From: an uncultured Roseibium sp.
GTDB lineage: Bacteria > Pseudomonadota > Alphaproteobacteria > Rhizobiales > Stappiaceae
Assembly: GCF_963675985.1 (NCBI RefSeq)
Contig: NZ_OY780958.1
Location: 3,534,001-3,598,000, forward strand
Direction: 5' to 3'
DNA: 64,000 nucleotides
Every line of letters starts with the position of its first letter. The stretch's first letter is position 1. The notes under the pieces are model-generated. The model was not told where the DNA came from. It did not search any database and worked only from the letters and a program-made list of their open reading frames with translations. Positions 53,051 through 61,613 of this stretch are shown here, piece after piece. A program made the translations under genes and the position numbers.

Positions 53051-54721
53051 TTATTTCGCCTCGGCTTCCGCGCGGATCTGGCTCAGTGACCGGGCCGGCG
53101 TGATCGCTTCCGGATCGAGTTTCAGATGCAGAAGCGCCGGTTTGCCGGAAGCCTGCGCCCGCTCAAAAGCCGGACCGAAGTCTTCCGTCTTCTCGACCGT
53201 CTCGGCATGAGCGCCGTAGGACCGGGCAAGCGCCGCAAAATCCGGATTGACCAGCTTGGTCGCCGACGGACGGCGCGGATAGTTGCGCTCCTGATGCATG
53301 CGGATCGTTCCGTACATGCCGTTGTCGATGGCAAGCACGATGATCGCAGCCCCTTCCTGGCAGGCGGTGCCGAATTCCTGCATGGTCATCTGCAGGCAAC
53401 CGTCGCCGGCGAAACACACGACCGGACGGTCGGGGAAGGTCAGCTTGGCGGCAACGGAGGCCGGCAGGCCGTAGCCCATCGAGCCGGAGGTCGGGGCGGC
53501 CTGGGTGCCAAAACGGCGGAAGCGGTGGAAGCGGTGCAGCCAGGTGGCGTAGTTACCGGCGCCGTTGGTGAAGATCGCATCGTCGGGCAGGTTCGCCTCG
53601 ATCCAGTCCATGACGCCCGACATCTGCAGATCGCCCGGTGTTTGCGGCCGGGCGCCGGACCATGCCAGATAGTCCTCATGGGCGCTTGCCGCCCCACCGG
53701 CCCCTTTCAGCTCGCTCGGCGGCTGCAACCCTTCGGCCGCCTTGCAGAAGGCGGCGGGGCTTGCATGGATGGCGAGCGTCGGCCGGTAGACCCGCCCGAG
53801 TTCCTCCGCATCCGGATGAACATGGACCAAGGCCTGATCCGGCTCAGGAATGTTCAACAGCGAATAGGACTGGCTCGGCATTTCCGACAGGCGGCCACCG
53901 ACGAGCAGGATCAGGTCGGACGCCTTGATCCGTTCGACGAGCTTCGGGTTGATGCCAATGCCTACATCCCCGGCATAGTTCGGGTGCAGGTTGTCGAACA
54001 GCATCTGACGGCGGAAGGAACAGGCGACCGGCAGGTCAAACCGCTCCGCGACACGGGCAAAGGCCGCGACAGCGTCCGCGTTCCAGCGGCTGCCGCCGAG
54101 GATCGCGATCGGACGTTCCGCCGCCCAGAGCCGCTTCTGCAGATCGGCCATCTGCGTCAGCCCCGGATGGGTTTCGACCTGGCGCCACGGCTCGGGTTGG
54201 CTGACGGCGGCCGTCTCGACCAGCATGTCTTCCGGCAGAGCCAGCACGACCGGGCCGGGACGTCCGGAGGTCGCCACGTGATAAGCCCTTGAAATAAACT
54301 CCGGCACCCGGTCCGCGTGATCGATCTCGGCGACCCATTTCGCCATGCCGCCGAACATCTGCCGGTAATCGACTTCCTGGAACGCCTCGCGCTCGCGCAT
54401 GCCGCGCTCGATCTGGCCAATGAACAGGATCATCGGCGTGGAATCCTGGGCAGCCACGTGAACACCGGCAGCCGCGTTGGTTGCGCCGGGACCGCGGGTC
54501 ACCATGCAGATGCCCGGCCTGCCGGTGAGCTTGCCGTAGGTATCCGCCATCATGGCCGCGCCGCTTTCCTGACGGCACACGGTCACGGGAATGTCGGCAT
54601 CGTGGAGAGCGTCCAGAACGGCCAGATAACTTTCGCCAGGAACGCAAAAGACGCGTTCAGCGCCGTGAAGCTCCAGCGCTTCGACAAGCAGCTGACCACC
54701 GGTTTTCGGAAGATTATTCAT
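53051..54721 (-). CDS. Thiamine pyrophosphate-dependent enzyme, acetolactate synthase-like
   Basis: The 556-residue protein has the three-domain TPP-enzyme fold. The cofactor-activating glutamate is E52 (CRQESGAAM), followed by VTRGPGATNAAAGVHVAAQ. The diphosphate motif GDGCLQMTMQEFGTA ends in DNGMYGTI. It is related to acetolactate synthase large subunits, but no ilvH-like small subunit is present and it is not next to ilvC, so a catabolic or other decarboxylase/synthase role is as likely. ATG 54721 has GAGG upstream. It is convergent with pat (3 bases between stops). Confidence 0.88.
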   Translation of the reverse strand: MNNLPKTGGQLLVEALELHGAERVFCVPGESYLAVLDALHDADIPVTVCRQESGAAMMADTYGKLTGRPGICMVTRGPGATNAAAGVHVAAQDSTPMILFIGQIERGMREREAFQEVDYRQMFGGMAKWVAEIDHADRVPEFISRAYHVATSGRPGPVVLALPEDMLVETAAVSQPEPWRQVETHPGLTQMADLQKRLWAAERPIAILGGSRWNADAVAAFARVAERFDLPVACSFRRQMLFDNLHPNYAGDVGIGINPKLVERIKASDLILLVGGRLSEMPSQSYSLLNIPEPDQALVHVHPDAEELGRVYRPTLAIHASPAAFCKAAEGLQPPSELKGAGGAASAHEDYLAWSGARPQTPGDLQMSGVMDWIEANLPDDAIFTNGAGNYATWLHRFHRFRRFGTQAAPTSGSMGYGLPASVAAKLTFPDRPVVCFAGDGCLQMTMQEFGTACQEGAAIIVLAIDNGMYGTIRMHQERNYPRRPSATKLVNPDFAALARSYGAHAETVEKTEDFGPAFERAQASGKPALLHLKLDPEAITPARSLSQIRAEAEAK

Positions 54722-54950
54722 AAACGCCTCAAAGTCGGATTCCCTGCCAGGGGAATGCAGATCCGTGGAATGAGTGCCCGTTATAGCGCAAATTGGCAAA
54801 GCGGTGCAGAGCATCGGCCACGTAATTTGGCAATGAGTTCATTCCATATCGGGACAAACTGGTGCGGGGCGCGGGCCAAAAAACAAAGGGCAACCACGCA
54901 TGGCTGCCCTTTCCAATCCTCTTTGCCGCCTGACGGTGCAGGCGATCCCC

Positions 54951-55385
54951 TCAAGCTGCGGGAATACGCAGGACCTGGCCCGGATAGATCTTGTCCGGAT
55001 CGGAGAGCATCGGCTTGTTCGCCTCGAAGATCGCCTGATACTTGGCACCGTTGCCATAGGCCTTTTCAGCGACCTTCCAGAGCGTGTCACCCTTCTCGAC
55101 CGTGTGGAAGCTGGCTTCCGGCTCGCTCGAGCTGACCGAAATCTCTTCTTCGACCTTCGAGATCCCGAGAACGTTTCCGGCGGCGAGGATCAGCTTTTCG
55201 CGGGCTTCCTGCGTCGGCGCCGCGCCGGCGATCTTGACGGTATCGCCATTGACTTCGACCTTCACGTCTCCGTCCAACCCAAGCTCGGCAACTTCCTTTT
55301 CGATGGCTTCCGCGCTGGATTCCGCCGCTTCGTCATCGCCGAAAAGCTTCTTGCCAGCGTCTTTCACAAAATCAAAGAAACCCAT
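54951..55385 (-). CDS. BON and LysM domain protein (Kbp/YgaU-like)
   Basis: The 144-residue protein has an N-terminal BON domain (about residues 25-85, VKVEVNGDTVKIAGAAPTQE) and a C-terminal LysM domain (92-142, VEKGDTLWKVAEKAYGN and YPGQVLRIP). This arrangement and size are those of E. coli Kbp (YgaU), a cytoplasmic potassium-binding protein. No signal peptide is seen: the start is MGFFDFVKDAGKKLFG. A similar role is inferred. Confidence 0.88.
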   Translation of the reverse strand: MGFFDFVKDAGKKLFGDDEAAESSAEAIEKEVAELGLDGDVKVEVNGDTVKIAGAAPTQEAREKLILAAGNVLGISKVEEEISVSSSEPEASFHTVEKGDTLWKVAEKAYGNGAKYQAIFEANKPMLSDPDKIYPGQVLRIPAA

Positions 55386-55547
55386 GTCTTTTTCCTTTTA
55401 GGCATGCACACAAAACACCCGCCGACAGATTCGGCTGGCAGCAATTTAACGCTACGGGATCATATTGCAGAATTACGAAGCCTTCGGAAGCAGGTTCTCG
55501 CGGGGCTTCCCTATTTTGCCTCCGGCCGCAGCACCGGATCCCGACAC

Positions 55548-55583
55548 GACGACGGGGCGCGAATCGCTTCGCGCCCCGTCGTC
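55548..55583. terminator. Perfect 16-bp hairpin downstream of the 55604-55984 gene
   Basis: Arms 55548-55563 and 55568-55583 pair perfectly (GACGACGGGGCG through to its complement) with a TCGC tetraloop. It lies 20 bases past the minus-strand stop but has no U-tract. It could be an intrinsic terminator without a tail, or a repeat. Confidence 0.55.
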
Positions 55584-55603
55584 TGAATTCGAGTGTTCAA
55601 GTG

Positions 55604-55984
55604 TCAGACGGGCTGAACCGTCACGACCTGGAACGTATAGAGATCGCCGTCTTCATCCTTGATGGAGACATATTCTCCGGGCTGAAAGGGGTGGGATCCG
55701 AAACGGTAGCCCGCCTCGTCGTCGTCCTCGCCCTCGATGTCATAATGGAATGCCCAGGAACCGCCCGGCCTGTGAACAAGATGGCCGATTTCCTCTTCTT
55801 CCCCGCCCCAGAACCGGCGCACCCTGCAATGCGCGCGCTCTTTCTTCCACATTCCCGCATCGATATGACCGGTTTCATCGAGCGGGGCGGTAAATTCGTA
55901 GCCATGGTGTGCCGAGCCTTGCGGAAACTCCTTGGTCCGGGCCAGATTCAACCTGATCTTCCTCAAAGCCGGAAATTCACTCAT
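55604..55984 (-). CDS. Conserved uncharacterised small acidic protein
   Basis: The 126-residue soluble protein is rich in Glu, Gly and aromatic residues: FWGGEEEEIGHLVHRPGGSW, FHYDIEGEDDDEAGYRFGSH and PFQPGEYVSIKDEDGDLYTF. The C-terminal half looks like a small beta-barrel. I know similar proteins in alphaproteobacteria only as hypothetical. It is divergent from the kinase/ATPase fusion gene and may share its FNR-like control region. Confidence 0.75.
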   Translation of the reverse strand: MSEFPALRKIRLNLARTKEFPQGSAHHGYEFTAPLDETGHIDAGMWKKERAHCRVRRFWGGEEEEIGHLVHRPGGSWAFHYDIEGEDDDEAGYRFGSHPFQPGEYVSIKDEDGDLYTFQVVTVQPV

Positions 55985-56056
55985 GACAGTCCTCCTTGAA
56001 ATCGTTCTGCCGTGCCACTGTCATAGCAGCTAGACCGTAAGGCGATACATACATCA

Positions 56057-56070
56057 TTGAGAAAGATCAA
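56057..56070 (+). promoter_or_regulatory. FNR/FixK-like box upstream of the phosphotransferase/ATPase fusion
   Basis: TTGAGAAAGATCAA differs from TTGAT-N4-ATCAA at one position. It lies 60 bases before the + strand start at 56131 and 72 bases before the minus-strand start at 55984, so it could serve either gene. Confidence 0.55.
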
Positions 56071-56130
56071 ACGCTTGTCTGTGTTCTTGCGGCAGTTTTC
56101 AGTACAGGCACACATAAAGGGGACATCAGG

Positions 56131-57702
56131 ATGAACAAACCGGACACCACCCAGGACCGTGTGTTTACCTTTCTGGAGAGCCTCACACCTGATGACGCCT
56201 CCGGATTTTCGACAAAGCGGATCGACACGCACGCCAATACGGTCGTCCTCGTGGGCGCCAGGGCCTACAAGGTCAAACGGGCGGTTCGCTTCCCCTTCCT
56301 CGACTATTCCACCCTTGCCCTGCGCAAGGAGGCCTGCGAGCGCGAGATCCTCTACAATTCCCGTTTCGCTCCAAACCTCTACCTGGAAGCCGTCCCTATC
56401 ACCGAAGACGCTGACGGGTCCCTGGCCCTGGACGGGTCCGGAGAGCCGGTCGAATGGGCGGTGGTCATGAACCGCTTTTCAGGGAAAGACGAGTTGGACG
56501 ACCTGGCCGAAGCCGGACCGTTCTCCGATACGCTTGCCGATGATCTGGCCGCCATGATGGTCGCCGCCCATGACAATGCGCCGGAGCGCGCGGCCGACGG
56601 GTTTATCGCCGAGCTGCAAAGCTACGTGGAGCAGAACGCCGCCGCTTTCGCCGAGCATCCCGAGCTGTTTCCTCCGCAGGAGGCGGCACATCTGAGCGAA
56701 AGCGCGCGGCTCTGGCTGGAGCGGATCGTCGACCTGATCCGCACGCGGGGACGGCATGGCCTGGTCCGCCTGTGCCACGGCGATGCGCATCTGCGCAATA
56801 TCGTCCTTCAGGACGGCAAGCCGGTGCTGTTTGACGCCATCGAATTCTCCGATGCGATTGCCACCGGCGACGTGCTCTACGACCTCGCCTTCCTTTTGAT
56901 GGATCTTTGGGAACGCGGGCAGGAACGCGCGGCCAACCGGGTCTTCAACCGCTATTTCGACAAGGCGCGCCGGGAGATCGATATCGAGGGTCTCGCCGCC
57001 CTGCCCTTCTACCTGATGATGCGTGCCGCGATCCGGGCCAAGATCGCGGCAAGTGCCGCGCTGAACCAGTCGGACCCAAAGCAACGCCAGTGCCAGGAAG
57101 ACCAGGCCCGGGCCTATTTTCGCCACGCGCTCGCGTTTCTCGACCCGCGAGAACCGGTGTTGACCGCCGTCGGCGGGCTTTCCGGGACGGGCAAGACGTC
57201 GCTTGCCTATGGCATCGCGCCGGAGATCGGCCGGGCACCGGGCGCGCGGGTACTGAGAACCGATGTCATGCGCAAGGCCCGCCTCGGGCTGGCCGAGACG
57301 GAAAAGGCGCCGGCGGAGGCCTATACCAAGGAAGCCAGCGACGCGGTTTATGCCGCGATCGACCGGCAGATCCAGTCGGTGCTCGCCGCCGGACATTCGG
57401 CGATTTTCGACGCCGTCTTCGCCGACGAAGAGGAACGGTCCCATGTGGCAGCGGTCGCCGCCCGTGTGGAAGCGCAATTTTGCGGACTTTGGCTCACCGC
57501 TCCCGAAGCGGTCCTGAAGCAGCGGGTTTCAGCCCGCAAGGCGGATGCATCGGATGCGGATGCCGATGTGGTCTCGCTCCAGCTCAGCTACGATCTCGGC
57601 GATTTGACCTGGGCGACCGTCGATGCCTCCGGATCGCTCGACGACACGCTGGGGAATGCGCAACAGGCGCTTCTGCAATGCGGCGTTCTTCAGAGCCCGT
57701 AG
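56131..57702 (+). CDS. Fusion of aminoglycoside phosphotransferase-like kinase and P-loop ATPase
   Basis: The 523-residue protein joins a kinase-like half (residues 30-310) to a P-loop half (340-523). The kinase half has an ATP-anchoring lysine (YKVKRAVRF, about K47-K49), the Brenner motif HGDAHLRN (216-223) and the metal-binding LFDAIEFSD (233-241). The P-loop half has Walker A GLSGTGKTS (349-357) and resembles gluconokinase/zeta-toxin-like AAA domains. Such two-domain proteins are widespread but their substrate is unknown. GGGGAC precedes ATG 56131. The FNR-like box upstream suggests expression at low oxygen. Confidence 0.88.
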   Translation: MNKPDTTQDRVFTFLESLTPDDASGFSTKRIDTHANTVVLVGARAYKVKRAVRFPFLDYSTLALRKEACEREILYNSRFAPNLYLEAVPITEDADGSLALDGSGEPVEWAVVMNRFSGKDELDDLAEAGPFSDTLADDLAAMMVAAHDNAPERAADGFIAELQSYVEQNAAAFAEHPELFPPQEAAHLSESARLWLERIVDLIRTRGRHGLVRLCHGDAHLRNIVLQDGKPVLFDAIEFSDAIATGDVLYDLAFLLMDLWERGQERAANRVFNRYFDKARREIDIEGLAALPFYLMMRAAIRAKIAASAALNQSDPKQRQCQEDQARAYFRHALAFLDPREPVLTAVGGLSGTGKTSLAYGIAPEIGRAPGARVLRTDVMRKARLGLAETEKAPAEAYTKEASDAVYAAIDRQIQSVLAAGHSAIFDAVFADEEERSHVAAVAARVEAQFCGLWLTAPEAVLKQRVSARKADASDADADVVSLQLSYDLGDLTWATVDASGSLDDTLGNAQQALLQCGVLQSP

Positions 57703-58010
57703 GCGCGCATGGCGGCAGCCGCTCCAACCGCGAAGACCACGGCGATGAATTCCTTGCGGACCCACGCCATCACCGCCGCCGATATCACCAGGCACAGCAT
57801 GACGGGGACGCCGCCCTGCAGGGCGATCGGCAGAATGGTGGAAACGATGATTGCGCCGGGCAGCGCTTCCAGCGCGCGTCGGATCCTCGGCGTCAGCGGA
57901 ATACGGCCCATGATCCAGTAGCCGCCGGCGCGCATGGCATAGGTGACAGCCGCCATGCCGGTGATGGCGAGCAGGAACATGCCGTCGACGGAAAAGATCG
58001 CATCAGTCAT
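57690..58010 (-). CDS. azlD: Branched-chain amino acid exporter small subunit AzlD
   Basis: The 106-residue protein has four hydrophobic helices and the family-typical VTYAMRAGGYWIMGRIPLTP near residue 25 and LEALPGAIIVSTILPIAL near 52. AzlD works with AzlC. Start is ATG 58010; the first 8 bases overlap azlC, and the 3' end overlaps the convergent fusion gene by 13 bases. Confidence 0.88.
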   Translation of the reverse strand: MTDAIFSVDGMFLLAITGMAAVTYAMRAGGYWIMGRIPLTPRIRRALEALPGAIIVSTILPIALQGGVPVMLCLVISAAVMAWVRKEFIAVVFAVGAAAAMRAYGL

Positions 58011-58704
58011 CGAGGAACGCCCCCGCGACCGCGCCGGCAACCGCCCCGGTCAGGATGCCCCAATAGCCGCCGACGAGATACCAGGTCGCGATCGCGATCC
58101 CGCCGGCCAGGGCCCAGCTCACCGTCTGGCGCCGTCCCTTCCACAGCGGCACCAGTAGCGCGACGAAGAAGGCCGGCATGATGACGTCGAGCCCCCACAA
58201 TTTGGGGTCCGAAACCAGGCTGCCGAGGAAGTAGCCGGGCATCACGGCAAGGCTCCAGATGAACCAGGTGAAGATGCCGCTGCCGAGAAAGATCCCCCAG
58301 TCGCGTTCGCCTTCATTGTACTGGCGCAGGGTGAGCAGCCAGTTGATGTCGGTCAGCAGGAACAGCGAGGGATAGGTCTGGATACCGGGCACCTGTCCGA
58401 GCCAGGGCCTGAGGCTCGCGCCGATCAGCAGCATGCGCATGTTGACGGCCGCAGTCACCCCGATCATCGCCAGAGCCCCGGCCCATGTCAGCGGGTCGCC
58501 ATAGACTTCCATGGCCACGAACTGGGACGCTCCCGCATAGACGAAGGAGTTGATCAGCAGCGTTTCGACAAAGCTCAGCCCCTTCTGGGCGGCAACCGTG
58601 CCGAAGGCAGCCCCGAAGGCGACCACTCCGGGAAGGATCGGCAGGCACAGCAGGGCGCCGCGCACGCAACCGCTGGCGGTCAAAGAGATCCGATTTTCCG
58701 TCAT
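58003..58704 (-). CDS. azlC: Branched-chain amino acid exporter large subunit AzlC
   Basis: The 233-residue membrane protein has the AzlC pattern GVVAFGAAFGTVAAQKGLS, FVYAGASQFVAMEVYG and AAVNMRMLLIGASLRPWL, with 5-7 membrane helices. With AzlD it exports valine and related amino acids. ATG 58704 is preferred; an upstream TTG gives 14 more residues unlike the family. Confidence 0.9.
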   Translation of the reverse strand: MTENRISLTASGCVRGALLCLPILPGVVAFGAAFGTVAAQKGLSFVETLLINSFVYAGASQFVAMEVYGDPLTWAGALAMIGVTAAVNMRMLLIGASLRPWLGQVPGIQTYPSLFLLTDINWLLTLRQYNEGERDWGIFLGSGIFTWFIWSLAVMPGYFLGSLVSDPKLWGLDVIMPAFFVALLVPLWKGRRQTVSWALAGGIAIATWYLVGGYWGILTGAVAGAVAGAFLDD

Positions 58705-58812
58705 TCCCAAATCTGTCGAGAGGCGCGCCGGTCGAAGGATCGGCAAGAGCGTTGGGCGATAAAGTTATTCCACCATGACCCGCGGGCCTGCCGCGGGCCA
58801 ATGAATTTTCGT

Positions 58813-58846
58813 GATCCGATCATTCACAGTTCTGCTGGATCGGATC
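58813..58846. terminator. Hairpin downstream of the TSUP gene
   Basis: GATCCGATC/GATCGGATC arms (58813-58821 with 58838-58846) with a 16-base loop lie just past the TSUP stop on the minus strand. A second hairpin, CCCGCGG/CCGCGGG, follows at 58779-58797. Neither has a long T-run. Confidence 0.4.
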
Positions 58847-58861
58847 GGAATACACTGCGGC

Positions 58862-59689
58862 CTAAAACAGCACGCCGTAAATCATGCGCAGGCCGGTGAA
58901 GCCGAGGAAAAGGGCGAAGACCAGCTTCAGCTTCGACGGATCGATCGTATGGGCAATCTTCGCACCAAGCGGTGCAGCGAAGGTCGACGCCGGAATGATC
59001 AGGAGAAAGCCGATCAGGTTGACATAGCCGAAGGAGAACGGCGGCCGACCCGGTTCGCCCATGCCGAAATAGATCGACAGCAAGGTGCCCGGAACGGCGA
59101 TGATCAGCCCGATTGCGGCGGCCGTGCCGACGGCCTTGCGGATCGGGTAGTTGAACAGGGTCAGCGTCGGCACGCCAAGCGTTCCGCCGCCGATGCCCAT
59201 CATGACCGAGATGCCGCCGATGATGAAACCCATTCCTTCCTTGATCGGGGAACCGGGAAGCTTTTCGGCGAGCGCGGAGCCGTCCTTGCGGAACAGCATG
59301 TTCGCGGAAACGGCCAGCGCCACGATGCCGAAAATGAGGGTCAGCGAACCGCCGGAAATGTTCCCGGCGAGCGTCGCGCCGGCAATCACGCCGAGGCCGA
59401 TCGCCCACCACCAGCGCTTCAGTAGATCCAAATCGACGCTGCCGCGCTTCCAGTGCGCACGCGCCGAGGAGGTGCCCGTCGCCAGGATGGTGGCGAGCGA
59501 GGTGCCGACCGCCACATGCATCAGCACGGATTGATCGATCTTGAGGGCCGTGAACATGTAATAGAGCACCGGCACGATAACGATGCCGCCGCCCACACCC
59601 AGGAGTCCCGCAACGATCCCGGCCACAACGCCCGTTGCCAGAAGTGCCGCCGCCAGAAGCGCCAGCTCGAACATACTGAAGTCAGCCAT
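58862..59689 (-). CDS. TauE/SafE (TSUP) family membrane permease
   Basis: The 275-residue protein has about eight helices in two repeats, each with the TSUP glycine motif (VAGLLGVGGGIVIVPVL near residue 27 and ISVMMGIGGGTLGVPTLTL near 160). TSUP proteins move sulfur-containing or carboxylate anions such as sulfite, sulfoacetate or 3-sulfolactate. Nothing nearby identifies the substrate. Confidence 0.9.
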   Translation of the reverse strand: MADFSMFELALLAAALLATGVVAGIVAGLLGVGGGIVIVPVLYYMFTALKIDQSVLMHVAVGTSLATILATGTSSARAHWKRGSVDLDLLKRWWWAIGLGVIAGATLAGNISGGSLTLIFGIVALAVSANMLFRKDGSALAEKLPGSPIKEGMGFIIGGISVMMGIGGGTLGVPTLTLFNYPIRKAVGTAAAIGLIIAVPGTLLSIYFGMGEPGRPPFSFGYVNLIGFLLIIPASTFAAPLGAKIAHTIDPSKLKLVFALFLGFTGLRMIYGVLF

Positions 59690-59893
59690 TTACTTTCCGA
59701 TTCACAATTCCAGAAGTTGCGCGCACCCTACAGGCGAGACCGGCCAAAACGCCAGCACAGAGTACTGTTGCCATTTCAGAACAAACGGCAGGGAATGATC
59801 CCCGGTTGCAGCGACGCGGGTTGCAGCCGGCCGGAAAACCAATAATCCTGCCGGCCTTCGCCTTTTTCCTGAGGACCTGCACCGTCATGCACC

Positions 59894-60445
59894 ATGTCTG
59901 AGCCCCGGCTTGCGCTTTACACCTTCGGCCAATTCGTCGCCCCTTACGAAAGCCAACAAATCAAGGGCTTCCGGGATACGGAACCGCATGTTTTCGAAAC
60001 GATCGGAAACGCATCCGGGTTTCTCGGCCGGTCCGGCTACGAAGACGAGCCAGACATCCCCATGTGGGGCGAACAGGTGTTCCCGAAATACTGGCAGGAC
60101 AACGGTGACGGCTTTGCCCCGTCCACGCTGTCGCTCTGGAAAAGCATCGAGGCCGCGCTGGCGGCCTGCTATCACGGCCTTCACGCGCAGGCGCTAAAAC
60201 ACGGACGGGAGTGGAACGTCAAACCGGACGGCTGGCCGAACTACGTGGCGTGGTGGGTGGCCGGCAACCATCGGCCGGACTGGAACGAAGCCGTCGCCCG
60301 CCTGGAACACCTCGGCGACCATGGCCCCTCAGCCACGGCCTTCACCTTCAAGACGGTGTTCGGCCCGGACGGACAAGCGGTTGGCATCGACACAGGCGAA
60401 GTCAAGCGGCGTGCCGCGGAGAATGCGGCAAAGGCAGGGGAATAG
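59894..60445 (+). CDS. DUF3291-like conserved protein
   Basis: The 183-residue soluble protein shows the DUF3291-like pattern: LALYTFGQFVAPYES at the start, MWGEQVFPKYWQDNGDGFAP, STLSLWKSIEAALAACYHG, and WPNYVAWWVAGNHRPDWNEA. The family has a ferredoxin-like (dimeric alpha/beta barrel) fold related to monooxygenase-like and stress proteins, without a known reaction. Monocistronic; the tRNA-His gene follows on the opposite strand. Confidence 0.85.
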   Translation: MSEPRLALYTFGQFVAPYESQQIKGFRDTEPHVFETIGNASGFLGRSGYEDEPDIPMWGEQVFPKYWQDNGDGFAPSTLSLWKSIEAALAACYHGLHAQALKHGREWNVKPDGWPNYVAWWVAGNHRPDWNEAVARLEHLGDHGPSATAFTFKTVFGPDGQAVGIDTGEVKRRAAENAAKAGE

Positions 60446-60459
60446 TATTTTTTGAGAAA

Positions 60460-60536
60460 TGGTACAGACGAGTGGATTCGAACCACCGACCTTCGGAGCC
60501 ACAATCCGACGCTCTAACCAACTGAGCTACGTCTGC
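60460..60536 (-). tRNA. tRNA-His (anticodon GTG), CCA encoded
   Basis: Read on the minus strand, the 77 bases fold as a complete cloverleaf. The acceptor stem is GCAGACG/CGTCTGT, the D-loop is AGTTGGTTA, the anticodon stem is TCGGA/TCCGA around TTGTGGC (anticodon GTG), and the T-loop is TTCGAAT. Position 73 is A, followed by an encoded CCA. The base before G1 is T, so there is no encoded G-1, and the usual G-1:C73 pair of tRNA-His is missing. Confidence 0.97.
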
Positions 60537-60712
60537 AAATATCGAAGTGGCGCGAAACTTATTGGTTTCGGGCGCCCGTTTCAAGGGGGTCTTCTAACCG
60601 GGTTTCGGTCTATCCACAAGCGGGAATTTTTTCAAGAGCCCCGGTAATTTCGGGCGCCACCGTCAGAAGGAAATGCACGTCAGCCCCAACCCTGCCGGGA
60701 AGCGCCATGAAC

Positions 60713-60748
60713 AAAAAACGCCCCGGCACCTGAGTACCGGGGCGTTTT
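60713..60748 (-). terminator. Terminator of the first phasin gene
   Basis: Stem AAAACGCCCCGG/CCGGGGCGTTTT (60715-60726 with 60737-60748), 10-base loop. Extra A on the left arm gives a U-tract on the minus strand, 25 bases past the phasin stop. Confidence 0.88.
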
Positions 60749-60772
60749 GTCAGTTCAAGCGAAAGAGGCGCC

Positions 60773-61286
60773 TCAGGCGGCCTTCATGCCCTTGAAAGTC
60801 TTCTCGACAGCTTCCTTGACCGGAGCGGTCACGTCGGTGCTCAGCTTGGTAGCGAACTCCTGCATGTCCTTGGTCTGGGTGCTCAGAGCGTCGAACTGCT
60901 GACGGGTATAGGTCGACTGCAGTTCAATGGCTTCGGCGAGCGACTTGGAAGCCATCAGGTCCTTCATGAAGGAGAAGGTGGCATCGGCATTCGTCTTGGC
61001 CGCATCGACAGCCTTGTGGTTGAATTCGACAATGCCCTGACGGGACGTTTCGAAGGTGTCTTCCATCAGGTCGGTCGCGTCTTCAGCGGCCGTCTTCACC
61101 TTGGAATAGGTGTCGCGGGCCTGTTCGATGCTCTTTTCGGTCGCTTCGCGGAAAGCAGACGGAATTTCCATTTTCGGCATGGCGAAAGCTTCGAAGTTCG
61201 GGAAAGCGAAGTCAGGCCCTGCCTTGCTCGTTTTCGTCGAACGGGTTTTCGGGGCAGCCTTTGCTGCCGTAGTGGTATCAGTCATG
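60773..61286 (-). CDS. phaP: Phasin family protein
   Basis: The 170-residue protein is a Phasin_2-type protein that coats polyhydroxyalkanoate granules. After a Lys/Thr/Ala-rich start (MTDTTTAAKAAPKTRSTKTS) come amphipathic helices: REATEKSIEQARDTYSKVK and DAAKTNADATFSFMKDLMAS. The third is the family-typical ELQSTYTRQQFDALSTQTKD. ATG 61286 is set by AGGAGATG upstream. A TGC-rich site lies about 110-140 bases upstream. Confidence 0.92.
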
Positions 61287-61394
61287 ATCTCATCTCCTAA
61301 ATCTTCGGACGCGATCATTTACAATCTCGTGTTGCCCGCCGAACGTTTCGTGGCGAGCCCTGTCGTCATCCGCATGCTCAAGATAGGTGATCTC

Positions 61395-61427
61395 TTGCTG
61401 CATTGCAACATATATTGCACTGCACAA
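61395..61427 (-). promoter_or_regulatory. TGC-rich, PhaR-like operator upstream of the phasin gene
   Basis: Four TGCA repeats occur in 33 bases, arranged TGCA-T-TGCA, eight bases, TGCA-C-TGCA. Alphaproteobacterial PhaR represses phasin genes by binding TGC/GCA-rich repeats near their promoters, which fits this position. The rest of the 327-base gap (61287-61613) holds AT-rich promoter-like DNA and the downstream hairpin of the next gene. Confidence 0.5.
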
Positions 61428-61543
61428 TTAATTTTTTAGCAGATTTCTGCCGGATTTCCAGTTCGGCACCCGCTCAAGAACTTGAAATAGCGACCGAATT
61501 TTTCATGCCGGATCATAAAAATTTTTTCGCCTCGCCCAACGCA

Positions 61544-61568
61544 AATGCGCCGGCTCGGCCGGCGCATT
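61544..61568 (-). terminator. Possible terminator of the second phasin gene
   Basis: AATGCGCCGG/CCGGCGCATT arms with a 5-base loop lie 45 bases past the stop; only a short T stretch follows on the minus strand. Confidence 0.5.
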
Positions 61569-61613
61569 CGGTATTCGAACGGAATCAGCGAAAAACGGAA
61601 AACCGCGAAGGCT

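Noticed and set aside
56131..57702. Antibiotic resistance gene (aminoglycoside phosphotransferase)
   Set aside because: The kinase half is a distant relative fused to a P-loop ATPase; this fusion is a common chromosomal family and nothing links it to drug modification.
60460..60536. tRNA gene as an integration site of a genomic island
   Set aside because: No integrase gene and no direct repeat of the tRNA 3' end were seen in the window.
60713..60748. CRISPR-like or small repeat array near the tRNA
   Set aside because: Only a single palindrome is present; it is a normal intrinsic terminator of the phasin gene.
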